From Chloroflexota bacterium (GTDB lineage Bacteria; Chloroflexota; Dehalococcoidia; Lucifugimonadales; Lucifugimonadaceae), in the NCBI GenBank assembly GCA_002721615.1, contig PBKW01000009.1, positions 1 through 64,000 of the forward strand: DNA of 64,000 bases, written 5' to 3'. How positions within the stretch are numbered: position 1 is the stretch's first letter; each line of letters starts with the position of its first letter. The position numbers and the translations under genes were made by a program. Of this stretch, positions 8,311 through 15,058 are shown in pieces. A model generated the notes under the pieces. The model saw only the letters and a list, made by a program, of their open reading frames with translations, was not told the origin of the DNA and did no database searches.

Positions 8311-8386
8311 GCCCCTGTAGCTCAGAGGATAGAGCACTGGTTTCCTAAACCAGGTGTCCCGTGTTCGAATCACGGCAGGGGCACCA
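8311..8386 (+). tRNA. tRNA-Arg (anticodon CCT)
   Basis: 76 bases with CCA encoded. The acceptor stem GCCCCTG pairs with CAGGGGC, the D arm is AGCTCAGAGGATAGAGC, the anticodon arm is CTGGT-TTCCTAA-ACCAG with anticodon CCT reading AGG, and the T arm is CCGTG-TTCGAAT-CACGG. It ends eight bases before the convergent lipoprotein gene. Confidence 0.96.
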
Positions 8387-8394
8387 CTATCAAA

Positions 8395-8976
8395 TTATTT
8401 AGAATTCAGGATAGTGATTAGATCTACACAATGACTTCTTGATTCTTCTTCATTTTCCCCCTGACACAATATGACCATATTTCCAAAAACAAAGTATTCA
8501 TTATATTTTGGAGAAGAACAACTTCCTACGGCATGATCTCCTGCCCCTCCAGCTAAACTGCCACCTCTAGCAACTCCTCCTCCTGCCCCTCCACATTGTC
8601 TAGCATCTTTCAAACCTTCATCCCAAACAGCATCTTCTTTTTTTAATTTAGCATCCGGACCAACACGTTCTTTTACCATAGGAATTCCAGAATTTACAGC
8701 ATCATCATGATTAGCATAAAATCTTATCTCGTATTCTATAGCTTCCTTTGAACCAGGTTTTTTATAAAATGCGAAAATTGCTCCAGTAGCTTTATCTAGT
8801 CCTTCAACATTGTATTTCTTACCCTTTTTTATTCCTAAGGTCTTCAAATTATCTGTTTTGAAAACAGAATCACTAGGATTAATTTGTTCAAATGTAACTT
8901 GATTATTTTCAGAGTTACTACAACTAATTAAGATTGAAGTTAATATAACTACTAAAAACACTGTCTTAATTTTCAT
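8395..8976 (-). CDS. Lipoprotein with Gly/Ala-rich insert, member of a local lipoprotein family
   Basis: 193 residues with a lipoprotein signal peptide (lipobox ILISC, Cys at about residue 19). The body has an alpha/beta pattern with A-x-F-x-F-Y-K-K and I-R-F-Y-A, then an unusual glycine-rich loop between two cysteines (QCGGAGGG to GSC, residues about 127-153). It ends NEYFVFGNMVILC, then a Ser-x-x-Cys-V-x-L-I-x-I-L helix. That ending matches the lipoproteins at 17876 (SEYVIKNNTIILC ... FCENIVKIL) and, more weakly, at 9042. The paired cysteines probably form disulfides outside the cell. Function is unknown. It is the last gene of the leftward run that begins with the threonine-synthase-like gene. 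Confidence 0.6.
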   Translation of the reverse strand: MKIKTVFLVVILTSILISCSNSENNQVTFEQINPSDSVFKTDNLKTLGIKKGKKYNVEGLDKATGAIFAFYKKPGSKEAIEYEIRFYANHDDAVNSGIPMVKERVGPDAKLKKEDAVWDEGLKDARQCGGAGGGVARGGSLAGGAGDHAVGSCSSPKYNEYFVFGNMVILCQGENEEESRSHCVDLITILNSK

Positions 8977-9041
8977 TTCATACCTCGTAGTAATAATTTG
9001 TCATAATTTTACATTAAAGAGACTTAAAGATGAAAAACAAA

Positions 9042-9770
9042 TTATTCTATAGATTCTAATAATATTTGAATTTTGTCACATTCAGTAGAATCAGGCTTAG
9101 AATTTCTAGTTACCCTTAAATTACATTGGAGAATGTTTTTTCCTATAATTCTCACATCATTTAAAGTCTCGTCACCAAAAAAAGTAGTAGTTAATTCTGA
9201 AATTTCTTCATTAGTTAGGTTTCTGTTTAACATATGGATGCTAAAATATTTAGTATATTTATTTTCTACTTCTTTGTATTTAACGAATTGTTCTCCGTCT
9301 ACTATAGTATGAACGCCAAATATTTTTAACTGTCTATTTCCGAGATAAGATTCTATATTTTTCATTATTTGATCACAAGAAGAATGATTTTGTTCTTTGT
9401 TATCAGGATATTCGTTATCCATTGTGTAATAACATTCTTCTTTTCCTGAAGAAATAAAAGATGAAAAAGTTCCTGTAATAAATTCTAAATCTTTATTGAA
9501 TAGAGTTGTGTTTTTTACAGAAATACCATTATCTTTCCTTATATTTGTTAATTCCTCAGTATTGCCTTTAAGGTGATCAATTAAGGTATATCTTGTAAGT
9601 TTATCTTCTTTGAAAGAGTTGGAAGAAATAGTTTTAATATTCAGGGATGATAAAAACGCTTTTGCATATAATCCATCATCGAATAATTTTTGAAACTCAG
9701 TTTTTGAATTACAAGAAATCAGAAATGATGAAAAAATAATAATACATCCAATATATTTCAATTTCCTCAT
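9042..9770 (-). CDS. Lipoprotein, function unknown
   Basis: 242 residues. A signal peptide ends in the lipobox FLISC, followed by NSKTEFQKLFDDG. The mature part is polar, with a Cys pair (EECYYTMDNE and SSCDQIM). Its end, GKNILQC then ECDKIQILLESIE, repeats the pattern (hydrophobic strand ending in Cys, then a helix with Cys and I-x-x-I-L) found at the ends of the lipoproteins at 8395 and 17876. I do not recognise a known domain. It lies between the small membrane protein at 9805 and the lipoprotein at 8395, all on the same strand. Confidence 0.55.
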   Translation of the reverse strand: MRKLKYIGCIIIFSSFLISCNSKTEFQKLFDDGLYAKAFLSSLNIKTISSNSFKEDKLTRYTLIDHLKGNTEELTNIRKDNGISVKNTTLFNKDLEFITGTFSSFISSGKEECYYTMDNEYPDNKEQNHSSCDQIMKNIESYLGNRQLKIFGVHTIVDGEQFVKYKEVENKYTKYFSIHMLNRNLTNEEISELTTTFFGDETLNDVRIIGKNILQCNLRVTRNSKPDSTECDKIQILLESIE

Positions 9771-9804
9771 ATTTATATTGTAGCAATAAATTTATTACTA
9801 TAAT

Positions 9805-9999
9805 TTATCTACAAGTTGAAGTTTGTTGTGATTTGTTACACCAATCTTGTCTTGCTTGTTCATACTCTTCTGGGGTCATTAGGGAATTAATATCATTCCA
9901 GATCATTACTTCTAAAATTATGAATATACTTAATAAGATATTTATTGTAATTAACATATATATTCTTTTATCTTCTAAATAATTGTTCAGAGTTTTCAA
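9805..9999 (-). CDS. Small single-pass membrane protein of a three-copy family (copy B)
   Basis: 64 residues. NNYLEDKRIYMLITINILL leads into one membrane helix, then IWNDINSLMTPEEY and a tail with two cysteines. It is clearly related to copy A at 7135-7359 and to copy C at 17659-17835. Its ATG comes one base after the stop of the MoaD/ThiS-like gene, so it is probably translated from the same message as the SAM-controlled operon. No catalytic residue is visible. A role as a membrane partner of the neighbouring lipoproteins is a guess from co-location. Confidence 0.6.
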   Translation of the reverse strand: MKTLNNYLEDKRIYMLITINILLSIFIILEVMIWNDINSLMTPEEYEQARQDWCNKSQQTSTCR

Positions 10000-10000
10000 T

Positions 10001-10279
10001 TTAACTACCTCCAGCTACAGCTGGAACTATGCTGATTTCATCTCCAATTTTAACTTTCGTAGTAATATCTGATAGATGCCTTATGTCTTCACCATTTAAA
10101 TATATGTTTACAAAAGGCCTTACATTTCCTTCATCATCACAAATTCTTTTTTTTACTCCTTCATAGTTTGATTCCATAAAATTTATGATTTCTATTATAT
10201 TTGAACCATTTGCATTAATTTTATGTTCTCCCTTAGTTAAATTTCTTAATGGTGCAGGAATATTAACTATAATGGGCAT
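10001..10279 (-). CDS. MoaD/ThiS-like sulfur-carrier protein
   Basis: 92 residues with the ubiquitin-like MoaD/ThiS pattern: PIIVNIPAPLRNLT at the start, VNIYLNGEDIRHL in the middle and GDEISIVPAVAGGS at the end. In this family a C-terminal Gly-Gly is adenylated and charged with sulfur as a thiocarboxylate. Here a Ser follows the Gly-Gly, so trimming by a peptidase (as for JAMM-processed relatives) would be needed. The neighbours point to methionine or homocysteine synthesis rather than molybdopterin. A strong ribosome binding site (GAGGAGGG) precedes the ATG. Confidence 0.8.
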   Translation of the reverse strand: MPIIVNIPAPLRNLTKGEHKINANGSNIIEIINFMESNYEGVKKRICDDEGNVRPFVNIYLNGEDIRHLSDITTKVKIGDEISIVPAVAGGS

Positions 10280-10294
10280 TTTTCCCTCCTCTTT

Positions 10295-10540
10295 TTAACC
10301 AGCTACTATGTCGCCGGCTACATTATCAACTCTTACTTCTTCTTCTTTTAACCAATCAAGAGCTTTATTTATTTCTTCTTTACTACCTGTTAATTCTAAT
10401 ATCACCCATCCTCCATCTGATTCTATATCTGCTTTTCTAATATTAGTAGTTACTTTAAATTTGTGTCCAACTTCATAAATCAAAGGTCTTTGAATAGATT
10501 TTCCTCTAAAGGTAAATTTTAATTGTTTTGATAATCTCAT
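10295..10540 (-). CDS. NIL-domain protein
   Basis: 81 residues, almost entirely a NIL domain: KLKFTFRG-type strand, GHKFKVTTNIRKADIESDGG, WVILELTGSKEEINKALDWL, then EEEVRVDN. NIL domains are ferredoxin-like folds seen in methionine ABC transporter ATPases and in homocysteine-forming enzymes, where they probably bind methionine-related ligands or regulate activity. It lies between the threonine-synthase-like enzyme and the MoaD-like carrier with gaps of about 10-15 bases, so a joint role in sulfur amino-acid synthesis is likely. The exact ligand is unknown. Confidence 0.8.
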   Translation of the reverse strand: MRLSKQLKFTFRGKSIQRPLIYEVGHKFKVTTNIRKADIESDGGWVILELTGSKEEINKALDWLKEEEVRVDNVAGDIVAG

Positions 10541-10549
10541 GAATATATA

Positions 10550-11776
10550 TTAATAATTAGGAAAACTATCTTCAAATGATTTTATAGTTGGATTAATTTC
10601 TGTTGGTGCACTTAGAGAAGAAATTACTTCTTGTGTTTTTAAACCATTACCTGTAATTAATACTACGACTTCTTCATCTTTAGAAATTAGCTCTTGCTTC
10701 ACCATTTTAACTAATGTAGCTATTACTACACCCCCTGCAGTTTCAGTAAATATTCCTTCAGTTCTTGCTAATAAACTGATTCCTTTTACTATCTCATCAT
10801 CTGAAACTGCATGAGCGGAGCCTCGAGTTTCCTTAGCTAATTTAATGGCATAATAGCCATCAGCAGGATTACCTATTGCCAAAGATTTTGCTATGGTTTT
10901 AGGTATCACTGGTAGAGGGTGAGTCTTACCTTCATTAAAAGATGTTGATATTGGTGAACAACCTTTAGGTTGAGCAATATGCATTCGTGTATTTTTGGGT
11001 TTTTCTATTAAACCAATTTCAAAGAATTCATTAAATCCTTTCCAAACTTTTATAAAAAGTGATCCTGATGCTGCAGGAGCGATTATATGATCAGGCGTTT
11101 TCCACCCTAATTGTTCTGCAATTTCAAATCCTACTGTTTTACTTCCTTCAGAATAAAAAGGTCTTAAATTAATATTAACGAATGCCCATGGTTTCGTTTC
11201 AGCTAACTCTGTGCATAAGCGATTGACATCATCATAATTTCCTTTGATTGCTACTACTTCAGGTCCATAAATTGAAGCTGCTACAATTTTTTCATTTTCT
11301 AGATTACTTGGTATGAAGACTAAAGTTCTAAAACCTGCTTTAGCACCATGTGCAGCTACAGATCCCGCTAAATTACCAGTTGAAGCACATGCAAATGTAT
11401 CAAAATTAAATTCTTTAGCTTTTGTTGATGCCACAGAAACTACCCTGTCTTTAAAGGAATAAGTTGGATTTACCGAATCATTTTTGATCCATATTTTTTT
11501 AAGACCTAAGAAGTTAGATAAATTATCTGCAGAAATCAAAGGTGTAAACCCAGTTCCTATATCTATCACATCATTTCCATCAATAGGTAATAATGATTTG
11601 TATCTCCATATTGATTTTGGACCATTTGTAATAGAATTCTTATTTACAGATTTTTTTATTTCTTTCCAATTATAAGAAATTTCTAGTGGTCCAAAGCACA
11701 TATCACAAACATACTTTGGAGATATCTCATATTCTTCGGGGCATTCTCTGCATTTTAATGATTTTACTTTTGACAT
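10550..11776 (-). CDS. Threonine-synthase-like PLP enzyme, probably in homocysteine/methionine synthesis
   Basis: 408 residues, fold type II PLP enzyme of the threonine synthase family. A small N-terminal Cys-rich zinc-ribbon-like part (CRECPEEYE, CDMCFGPLE) is followed by the PLP lysine motif PTYSFKDRVV, the phosphate loop ASTGNLAGSVAAHG and the C-terminal VLITGNGLKT. By sequence it could make threonine from O-phosphohomoserine. The SAM-type riboswitch upstream, and the NIL and sulfur-carrier genes behind it, argue for addition of carrier-bound sulfur to the same substrate, giving homocysteine. If it only made threonine, repression by SAM would be illogical. The role is inferred; the family is certain. 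Confidence 0.85.
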   Translation of the reverse strand: MSKVKSLKCRECPEEYEISPKYVCDMCFGPLEISYNWKEIKKSVNKNSITNGPKSIWRYKSLLPIDGNDVIDIGTGFTPLISADNLSNFLGLKKIWIKNDSVNPTYSFKDRVVSVASTKAKEFNFDTFACASTGNLAGSVAAHGAKAGFRTLVFIPSNLENEKIVAASIYGPEVVAIKGNYDDVNRLCTELAETKPWAFVNINLRPFYSEGSKTVGFEIAEQLGWKTPDHIIAPAASGSLFIKVWKGFNEFFEIGLIEKPKNTRMHIAQPKGCSPISTSFNEGKTHPLPVIPKTIAKSLAIGNPADGYYAIKLAKETRGSAHAVSDDEIVKGISLLARTEGIFTETAGGVVIATLVKMVKQELISKDEEVVVLITGNGLKTQEVISSLSAPTEINPTIKSFEDSFPNY

Positions 11777-11811
11777 TTTTATTTTTCATATTGTTTATAT
11801 ATAAAAGTGCC

Positions 11812-11846
11812 AAATAAAAAATCCGCATATCTTCATGATATACGGA
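11812..11846 (-). terminator. Leader terminator between the SAM riboswitch and the threonine-synthase-like gene
   Basis: Read on the minus strand, TCCGTATATC (11846-11837) pairs with GATATGCGGA (11831-11822) around a five-base loop with one mismatch (possibly T-G). It is followed by six T and then an AT-rich run. It sits about 15 bases after the aptamer and 35 bases before the ATG, where a riboswitch-controlled terminator belongs. Confidence 0.75.
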
Positions 11847-11860
11847 CACGTAGTAAATTT

Positions 11861-11914
11861 GCCTCTTTAGCAGAATTTTAAGTGCCCGCAAGCTGACTTT
11901 CAAATCAACACTTT
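11861..11914 (-). promoter_or_regulatory. SAM-II / SAM-V-type riboswitch aptamer
   Basis: On the minus strand the RNA reads AAGTGTTGATTTGAAAG, then GCTTGCGGGCACTT, then TGCTAAAGAGGC. AAGUGU (11913-11908) pairs with GCACUU (11885-11880) to form P1. The loop UUGC (11891-11888) can pair with GC(U)AA in the 3-prime tail (11871-11867) to form the pseudoknot typical of SAM-II. The UUGAUUUGAA and CUAAAGAGGC strings match my memory of the SAM-V/SAM-II consensus common in marine bacteria. A terminator hairpin follows and the gene is of sulfur amino-acid type, which fits SAM sensing. Choosing between class II and V needs a covariance-model search. Confidence 0.72.
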
Positions 11915-12034
11915 CTAAAATACTAACATAAAATTCCATTTCTTCAACTTTATTTTTTTGTGTTATGAAAATACTTGTAAATAATTTTTTTTTATATATT
12001 ATTGATAGGTTAAATTTGAAAAATTCAAATTATT

Positions 12035-12118
12035 ATGATTAATAATCAACAAAATTGTATATGTTGCTGTTGTACTTCCTTAAATAGGGGGATAACCGCA
12101 CGTATGTTTATTCATTAA
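12035..12118 (+). CDS. Cysteine-rich leader peptide (putative attenuation ORF)
   Basis: 27 codons beginning MINNQQNCICCCCTS and ending RMFIH. Five of six consecutive codons (8-13) are cysteine codons (TGT ATA TGT TGC TGT TGT), in a genome where Cys is otherwise sparse. It is followed by alternative antiterminator and terminator folds and then by a sulfur transporter gene. This is the expected design of a charged tRNA-Cys sensor, comparable in logic to his and trp leaders and to the Cys-rich upstream ORFs described in mycobacteria. No strong ribosome binding site is visible, so initiation may be leaderless or weak. The perfect palindrome AATTTGAA-AAA-TTCAAATT (12013-12031) lies just upstream. 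Confidence 0.65.
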   Translation: MINNQQNCICCCCTSLNRGITARMFIH

Positions 12119-12155
12119 AAATTTTAATGTCAAAATAAGCAAGGTAAAACCCCTA
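12085..12155 (+). promoter_or_regulatory. Putative antiterminator fold of the Cys leader
   Basis: Four successive helices line up: TAGGGG (12085-12090) with CCCCTA (12150-12155); ACC (12095-12097) with GGT (12143-12145); GTTTATT (12106-12112) with AATAAGC (12134-12140); CATTAAA (12113-12119) with TTTAATG (12123-12129). Together they make one long hairpin that captures the CCCC arm needed by the terminator. A ribosome held on the Cys codons leaves all these bases free, while one that reaches the stop at 12116-12118 breaks the two inner helices. Confidence 0.6.
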
Positions 12156-12173
12156 AAGAAAGGGGTTTTTTTT
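12146..12173 (+). terminator. Leader terminator directly before the YeeE-type gene
   Basis: AAAACCCCT (12146-12154) pairs with AGGGGTTTT (12161-12169) around a six-base loop, and the T-run extends to the ATG at 12174. The AAGGGG in the descending arm (12160-12165) is also the only Shine-Dalgarno-like string, eight bases before the ATG, so the same hairpin could stop transcription and hide the ribosome site. Confidence 0.85.
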
Positions 12174-13421
12174 ATGTCAAAAATTTTAAGCCAAAAACAA
12201 ATATCTACTAATCAATCATGGGACTGGCAAATAGTTCTAGGGATTTTTTCATTGTTTATTTCTGTTTTGATTGGTTATTTACTTACACAGTCTAAAGGGG
12301 TTGTTGGAATAATTTGGGTGCTCTCAATATTTGCTGGTTTTACTCTTCAAAAAAGTCGATTATGTTTTGCTTCTGCTTTTAGGGATATATTCTTATTTGG
12401 AAGTGCTCAAAACTTAAAAGGAATTCTTTTGGGCTTGTTTATTTCTACTATAGCTTTCAGTTTTGTTATGTATTGGATTATTCCTAATCCTGAGTTGGGA
12501 TCTATTCCATCTGATGCACATATTTTGAAAACAGGTTTATCTACAATTATTGGAGGAGTATTATTTGGATTAGGAATGGTAATTTCAGGAGGATGTGTTT
12601 CTGGATCTCTCTATAGAATAGGAGAAGGATATGTAGCTTCTTTTGTAACCATTGTTGGAGTAATTATAGGGCTTGGGTTACTATCTTTGACTTGGAATTG
12701 GTGGTGGGATAATTTAATAAGTTCTGAAAAAACTATTTGGTTGCCTGCTGTTAACGGAATTGGTTATAGCGGCAGTATTGTTATTACTTCATTATTGTTA
12801 CTTATAGTATTGTTAGCTTGTATTTTTACAGAGACTAAATCGGGTCAGGTTAATTTTCCTATTCAAAAAAGTGACTCTCAGTTAATTTCTTTTAGAGATA
12901 GAACTAAGGATATATTTAATAAATTCTTTTCAAGAGAATGGCCTATCTATGTTGGAGCATCAGTTCTTGGTATTACTAGTATGTTTATGTTTATGGTTTC
13001 TCATCCATTTGGAGTTACTGGAGAAGTGTTCAGATGGAGCAATGGATTAATGAAACTAGTAGATATATCTGTTCCTGTTCATAAAGGATTAGAAAGTTTA
13101 AGTGGGTGTGTGGCAAATGCTTCTGAGAATTCTAGTATTATCACTATTTCATCAGCAATGACAATAGGGGTGATCCCAGGATCACTTACTGCTGCTCTTC
13201 TTTCAAGAGAATTTAAAATCAGAGCTCCAAAAGATTTAAAAAGGTATATCCAATCAATTATTGGTGGCATTATGATGGGATACGCAGCTGGATTGGCTAT
13301 TGGTTGTACTGTTGGTTCGTTTTTTTCTTCAATTCCTTCTTTGAGTCTTAGCGGATGGGTCTTTGGAGGCTCATTGGCTGTTGGCGCATTTTTAGGAGTT
13401 CAAGTAATTAAGAAGATATAA
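12174..13421 (+). CDS. YeeE/YedE-family sulfur (thiosulfate-type) transporter
   Basis: 415 residues with about nine to eleven membrane helices, the length of a full two-repeat YeeE/YedE (DUF395) protein. The family cysteine motifs are present in both halves: KSRLCFASAFRD and ISGGCVSGSLYRIGEGY in the first, LSGCVANASEN and AIGCTVGSFFSS in the second. Characterised relatives move thiosulfate or persulfide sulfur through the membrane by a relay of cysteines. TusA-like carriers and a rhodanese are encoded just downstream, a known partnership. Expression appears to be set by the Cys-codon leader and terminator immediately upstream. The actual sulfur species carried is not shown by sequence. Confidence 0.88.
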   Translation: MSKILSQKQISTNQSWDWQIVLGIFSLFISVLIGYLLTQSKGVVGIIWVLSIFAGFTLQKSRLCFASAFRDIFLFGSAQNLKGILLGLFISTIAFSFVMYWIIPNPELGSIPSDAHILKTGLSTIIGGVLFGLGMVISGGCVSGSLYRIGEGYVASFVTIVGVIIGLGLLSLTWNWWWDNLISSEKTIWLPAVNGIGYSGSIVITSLLLLIVLLACIFTETKSGQVNFPIQKSDSQLISFRDRTKDIFNKFFSREWPIYVGASVLGITSMFMFMVSHPFGVTGEVFRWSNGLMKLVDISVPVHKGLESLSGCVANASENSSIITISSAMTIGVIPGSLTAALLSREFKIRAPKDLKRYIQSIIGGIMMGYAAGLAIGCTVGSFFSSIPSLSLSGWVFGGSLAVGAFLGVQVIKKI

Positions 13422-13436
13422 GTAGAGGTTTAAGTA

Positions 13437-13661
13437 ATGACTACAAAAAAAATTTATGATTTAAAAGGAAATACCTCAAGTGATCAAGTTAATAAATTAA
13501 TATCTAAGATACCTAAAATTACTGATGAAACAATTTTTATTACTGACCAAGAAATTTTAATAAAATTAATCCCTCTAGAAGCATTTAAATATAAGTTGAA
13601 ATGCCAACTTTCTGGTTATGAAAATAATTGGACTATCACGCTAACCCCTAAAGATAAATAA
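13437..13661 (+). CDS. TusA-like protein without the catalytic cysteine motif
   Basis: 74 residues. It aligns along its whole length with the TusA-like protein next to it: IYDLKGNTSS against QLDLKGEICP, then FITDQEILIKLIPLEAFKYK against IITDHSPALSTIPPQALKRG, then NWTITLTPK against EWKILLTKQ. The CPxP motif that carries sulfur in TusA is replaced (NTSS here), so it cannot act as a normal persulfide carrier. It has one Cys in the later part (KCQLSG). It may be a partner or regulatory subunit for the transporter or the active TusA. It lies 15 bases behind the transporter gene. Confidence 0.7.
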   Translation: MTTKKIYDLKGNTSSDQVNKLISKIPKITDETIFITDQEILIKLIPLEAFKYKLKCQLSGYENNWTITLTPKDK

Positions 13662-13671
13662 GGAGAAAATA

Positions 13672-13926
13672 ATGGCACAAGCTAGAAAAATTCAGCAATT
13701 AGATCTCAAAGGAGAAATTTGTCCTTATCCGATGATGTTAACTAATAAAGAACTTGATGAAAACAGTCCAGGAATCGAAGAATTAGAGATTATTACAGAT
13801 CATTCTCCAGCACTTTCTACTATTCCTCCTCAGGCTTTAAAAAGAGGTTATGATTGTCAGATTGAAGAAATAAAAAATGGAGAATGGAAAATATTATTGA
13901 CGAAACAAGTGGGGGAATATGACTGA
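13672..13926 (+). CDS. TusA-family sulfur carrier
   Basis: 84 residues with the TusA/SirA fold. The motif GEICPYPMM near residues 15-23 holds the conserved Cys-Pro-x-Pro whose cysteine accepts persulfide sulfur, and the second half (IITDHSPALSTIPPQALKRG) is typical. A good ribosome binding site (AAGGAGA) precedes the ATG. In the cell it would take sulfur from the YeeE-type transporter or from the rhodanese and pass it to biosynthetic acceptors. It probably belongs to the same transcript as the transporter. Confidence 0.88.
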   Translation: MAQARKIQQLDLKGEICPYPMMLTNKELDENSPGIEELEIITDHSPALSTIPPQALKRGYDCQIEEIKNGEWKILLTKQVGEYD

Positions 13927-14013
13927 TTTTGTGACAATATATTATTCTTCCTATTTATGTAGTTGAATTTCAAACAATTATTAAACATTTTTATATATAA
14001 AAAAGAGGTTCAA

Positions 14014-14955
14014 ATGTTATTTAAATACATAAAAAATTCATTAAAATTATTAATTACTTTTTCTTTCATTTTTTCAATTATAGGTTGTTCATCAGTAGAT
14101 GAGACTTTGTCGGACATAGAAAATAGAGGATATAAAGACTCATCTAGATTAGTTAGCACAGAATGGCTTGCTGATAATATAAATGATGAAAACTTAGTCA
14201 TAATAGATGTAAGAAAGAAAGAACAATATGATGAAGGTCATATACCTGGAGCTGTTCATTTAACTCCGGGCGAAGTATTCCAACAAGAGATAGATGGTGT
14301 AAAGGGAATGCTGCCTAGCGCTGATCATATTGCAAAGCATTTAAGTGCTATAGGGGCTAAACCGGATTCTACAATTTTGATATATGATGGAATCAAGAAT
14401 CTATGGGCTACCAGAGGATTATGGGCATTGGATGTTTATGGACATGAAAAAACAATCCTTTTAGATGGAGTTTGGACAAAATGGTTTGCTGAAGGACGAG
14501 AAATTTCAACAACAGCTCCTACTGTTAAGGCATCATTATATAAATTTAATGGATCTCCTAACACATCTATTATTGCTGGCTGGGAAGAAGTTTTAGCTTC
14601 TGTCGGAGATCCTTCTAAATTAGTTTGTGACACTAGAACTGCTGAAGAATATTCAGGAAAAGATGCTAGAGCTGATAGAGGAGGTCATATTCCTGAGTCT
14701 GTTCATCTTGAATGGGTAAAATCCAATAATGATAATCATGAATTCATAGAGGCATCTCAGCTTCAGTCTATCTATGATGAAGCGGGGCTTACAGAAGGCA
14801 AAACTATTTATACATTGTGTCAAACAGCAGTTAGAGCAGCACATACTTACTTTGTGCTTCACGATTTGCTTGGATATGACAATGTAAAAGTTTATGATGG
14901 TTCCTGGATAGAATGGGGCAATAATCAAGAATTACCTCTAGAAACTGGTGGCTAA
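14014..14955 (+). CDS. Two-domain rhodanese (thiosulfate sulfurtransferase-type) lipoprotein
   Basis: 313 residues from the ATG at 14014, which has AGAGG just upstream. The frame is open to a TTG at 13963, but the inner start gives a proper lipoprotein signal (FIFSIIGC). The first rhodanese domain (VIIDVRKKEQYDEGHIPGAV) has no active cysteine (YDGIKNLWATRG). The second (VCDTRTAEEYSG, then TLCQTAVRAAHT) has the catalytic Cys loop. This inactive-plus-active arrangement is normal for the family. Anchored outside the membrane, it could release sulfur from thiosulfate or accept it before uptake by the neighbouring transporter. Confidence 0.88.
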   Translation: MLFKYIKNSLKLLITFSFIFSIIGCSSVDETLSDIENRGYKDSSRLVSTEWLADNINDENLVIIDVRKKEQYDEGHIPGAVHLTPGEVFQQEIDGVKGMLPSADHIAKHLSAIGAKPDSTILIYDGIKNLWATRGLWALDVYGHEKTILLDGVWTKWFAEGREISTTAPTVKASLYKFNGSPNTSIIAGWEEVLASVGDPSKLVCDTRTAEEYSGKDARADRGGHIPESVHLEWVKSNNDNHEFIEASQLQSIYDEAGLTEGKTIYTLCQTAVRAAHTYFVLHDLLGYDNVKVYDGSWIEWGNNQELPLETGG

Positions 14956-15058
14956 TTTAGACTTATATTTTATTTGATTTTTTATTGTCATAATTCTTGT
15001 GATATTTTTTTAACATTTTGTTATTACCATTATCAATATAAATTAATTTTGATATCAA

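Noticed and set aside
12061..12087. Second short frame over the Cys leader, ATG TTG CTG TTG TAC and so on (Leu-rich)
   Set aside because: It could be read as a leucine leader, but the downstream genes are sulfur genes and the Cys frame is longer and has the better placed stop for the folds.
13963..14013. Upstream TTG start for the rhodanese gene
   Set aside because: It would put 17 polar residues before a normal lipoprotein signal peptide; the ATG at 14014 has a ribosome binding site.
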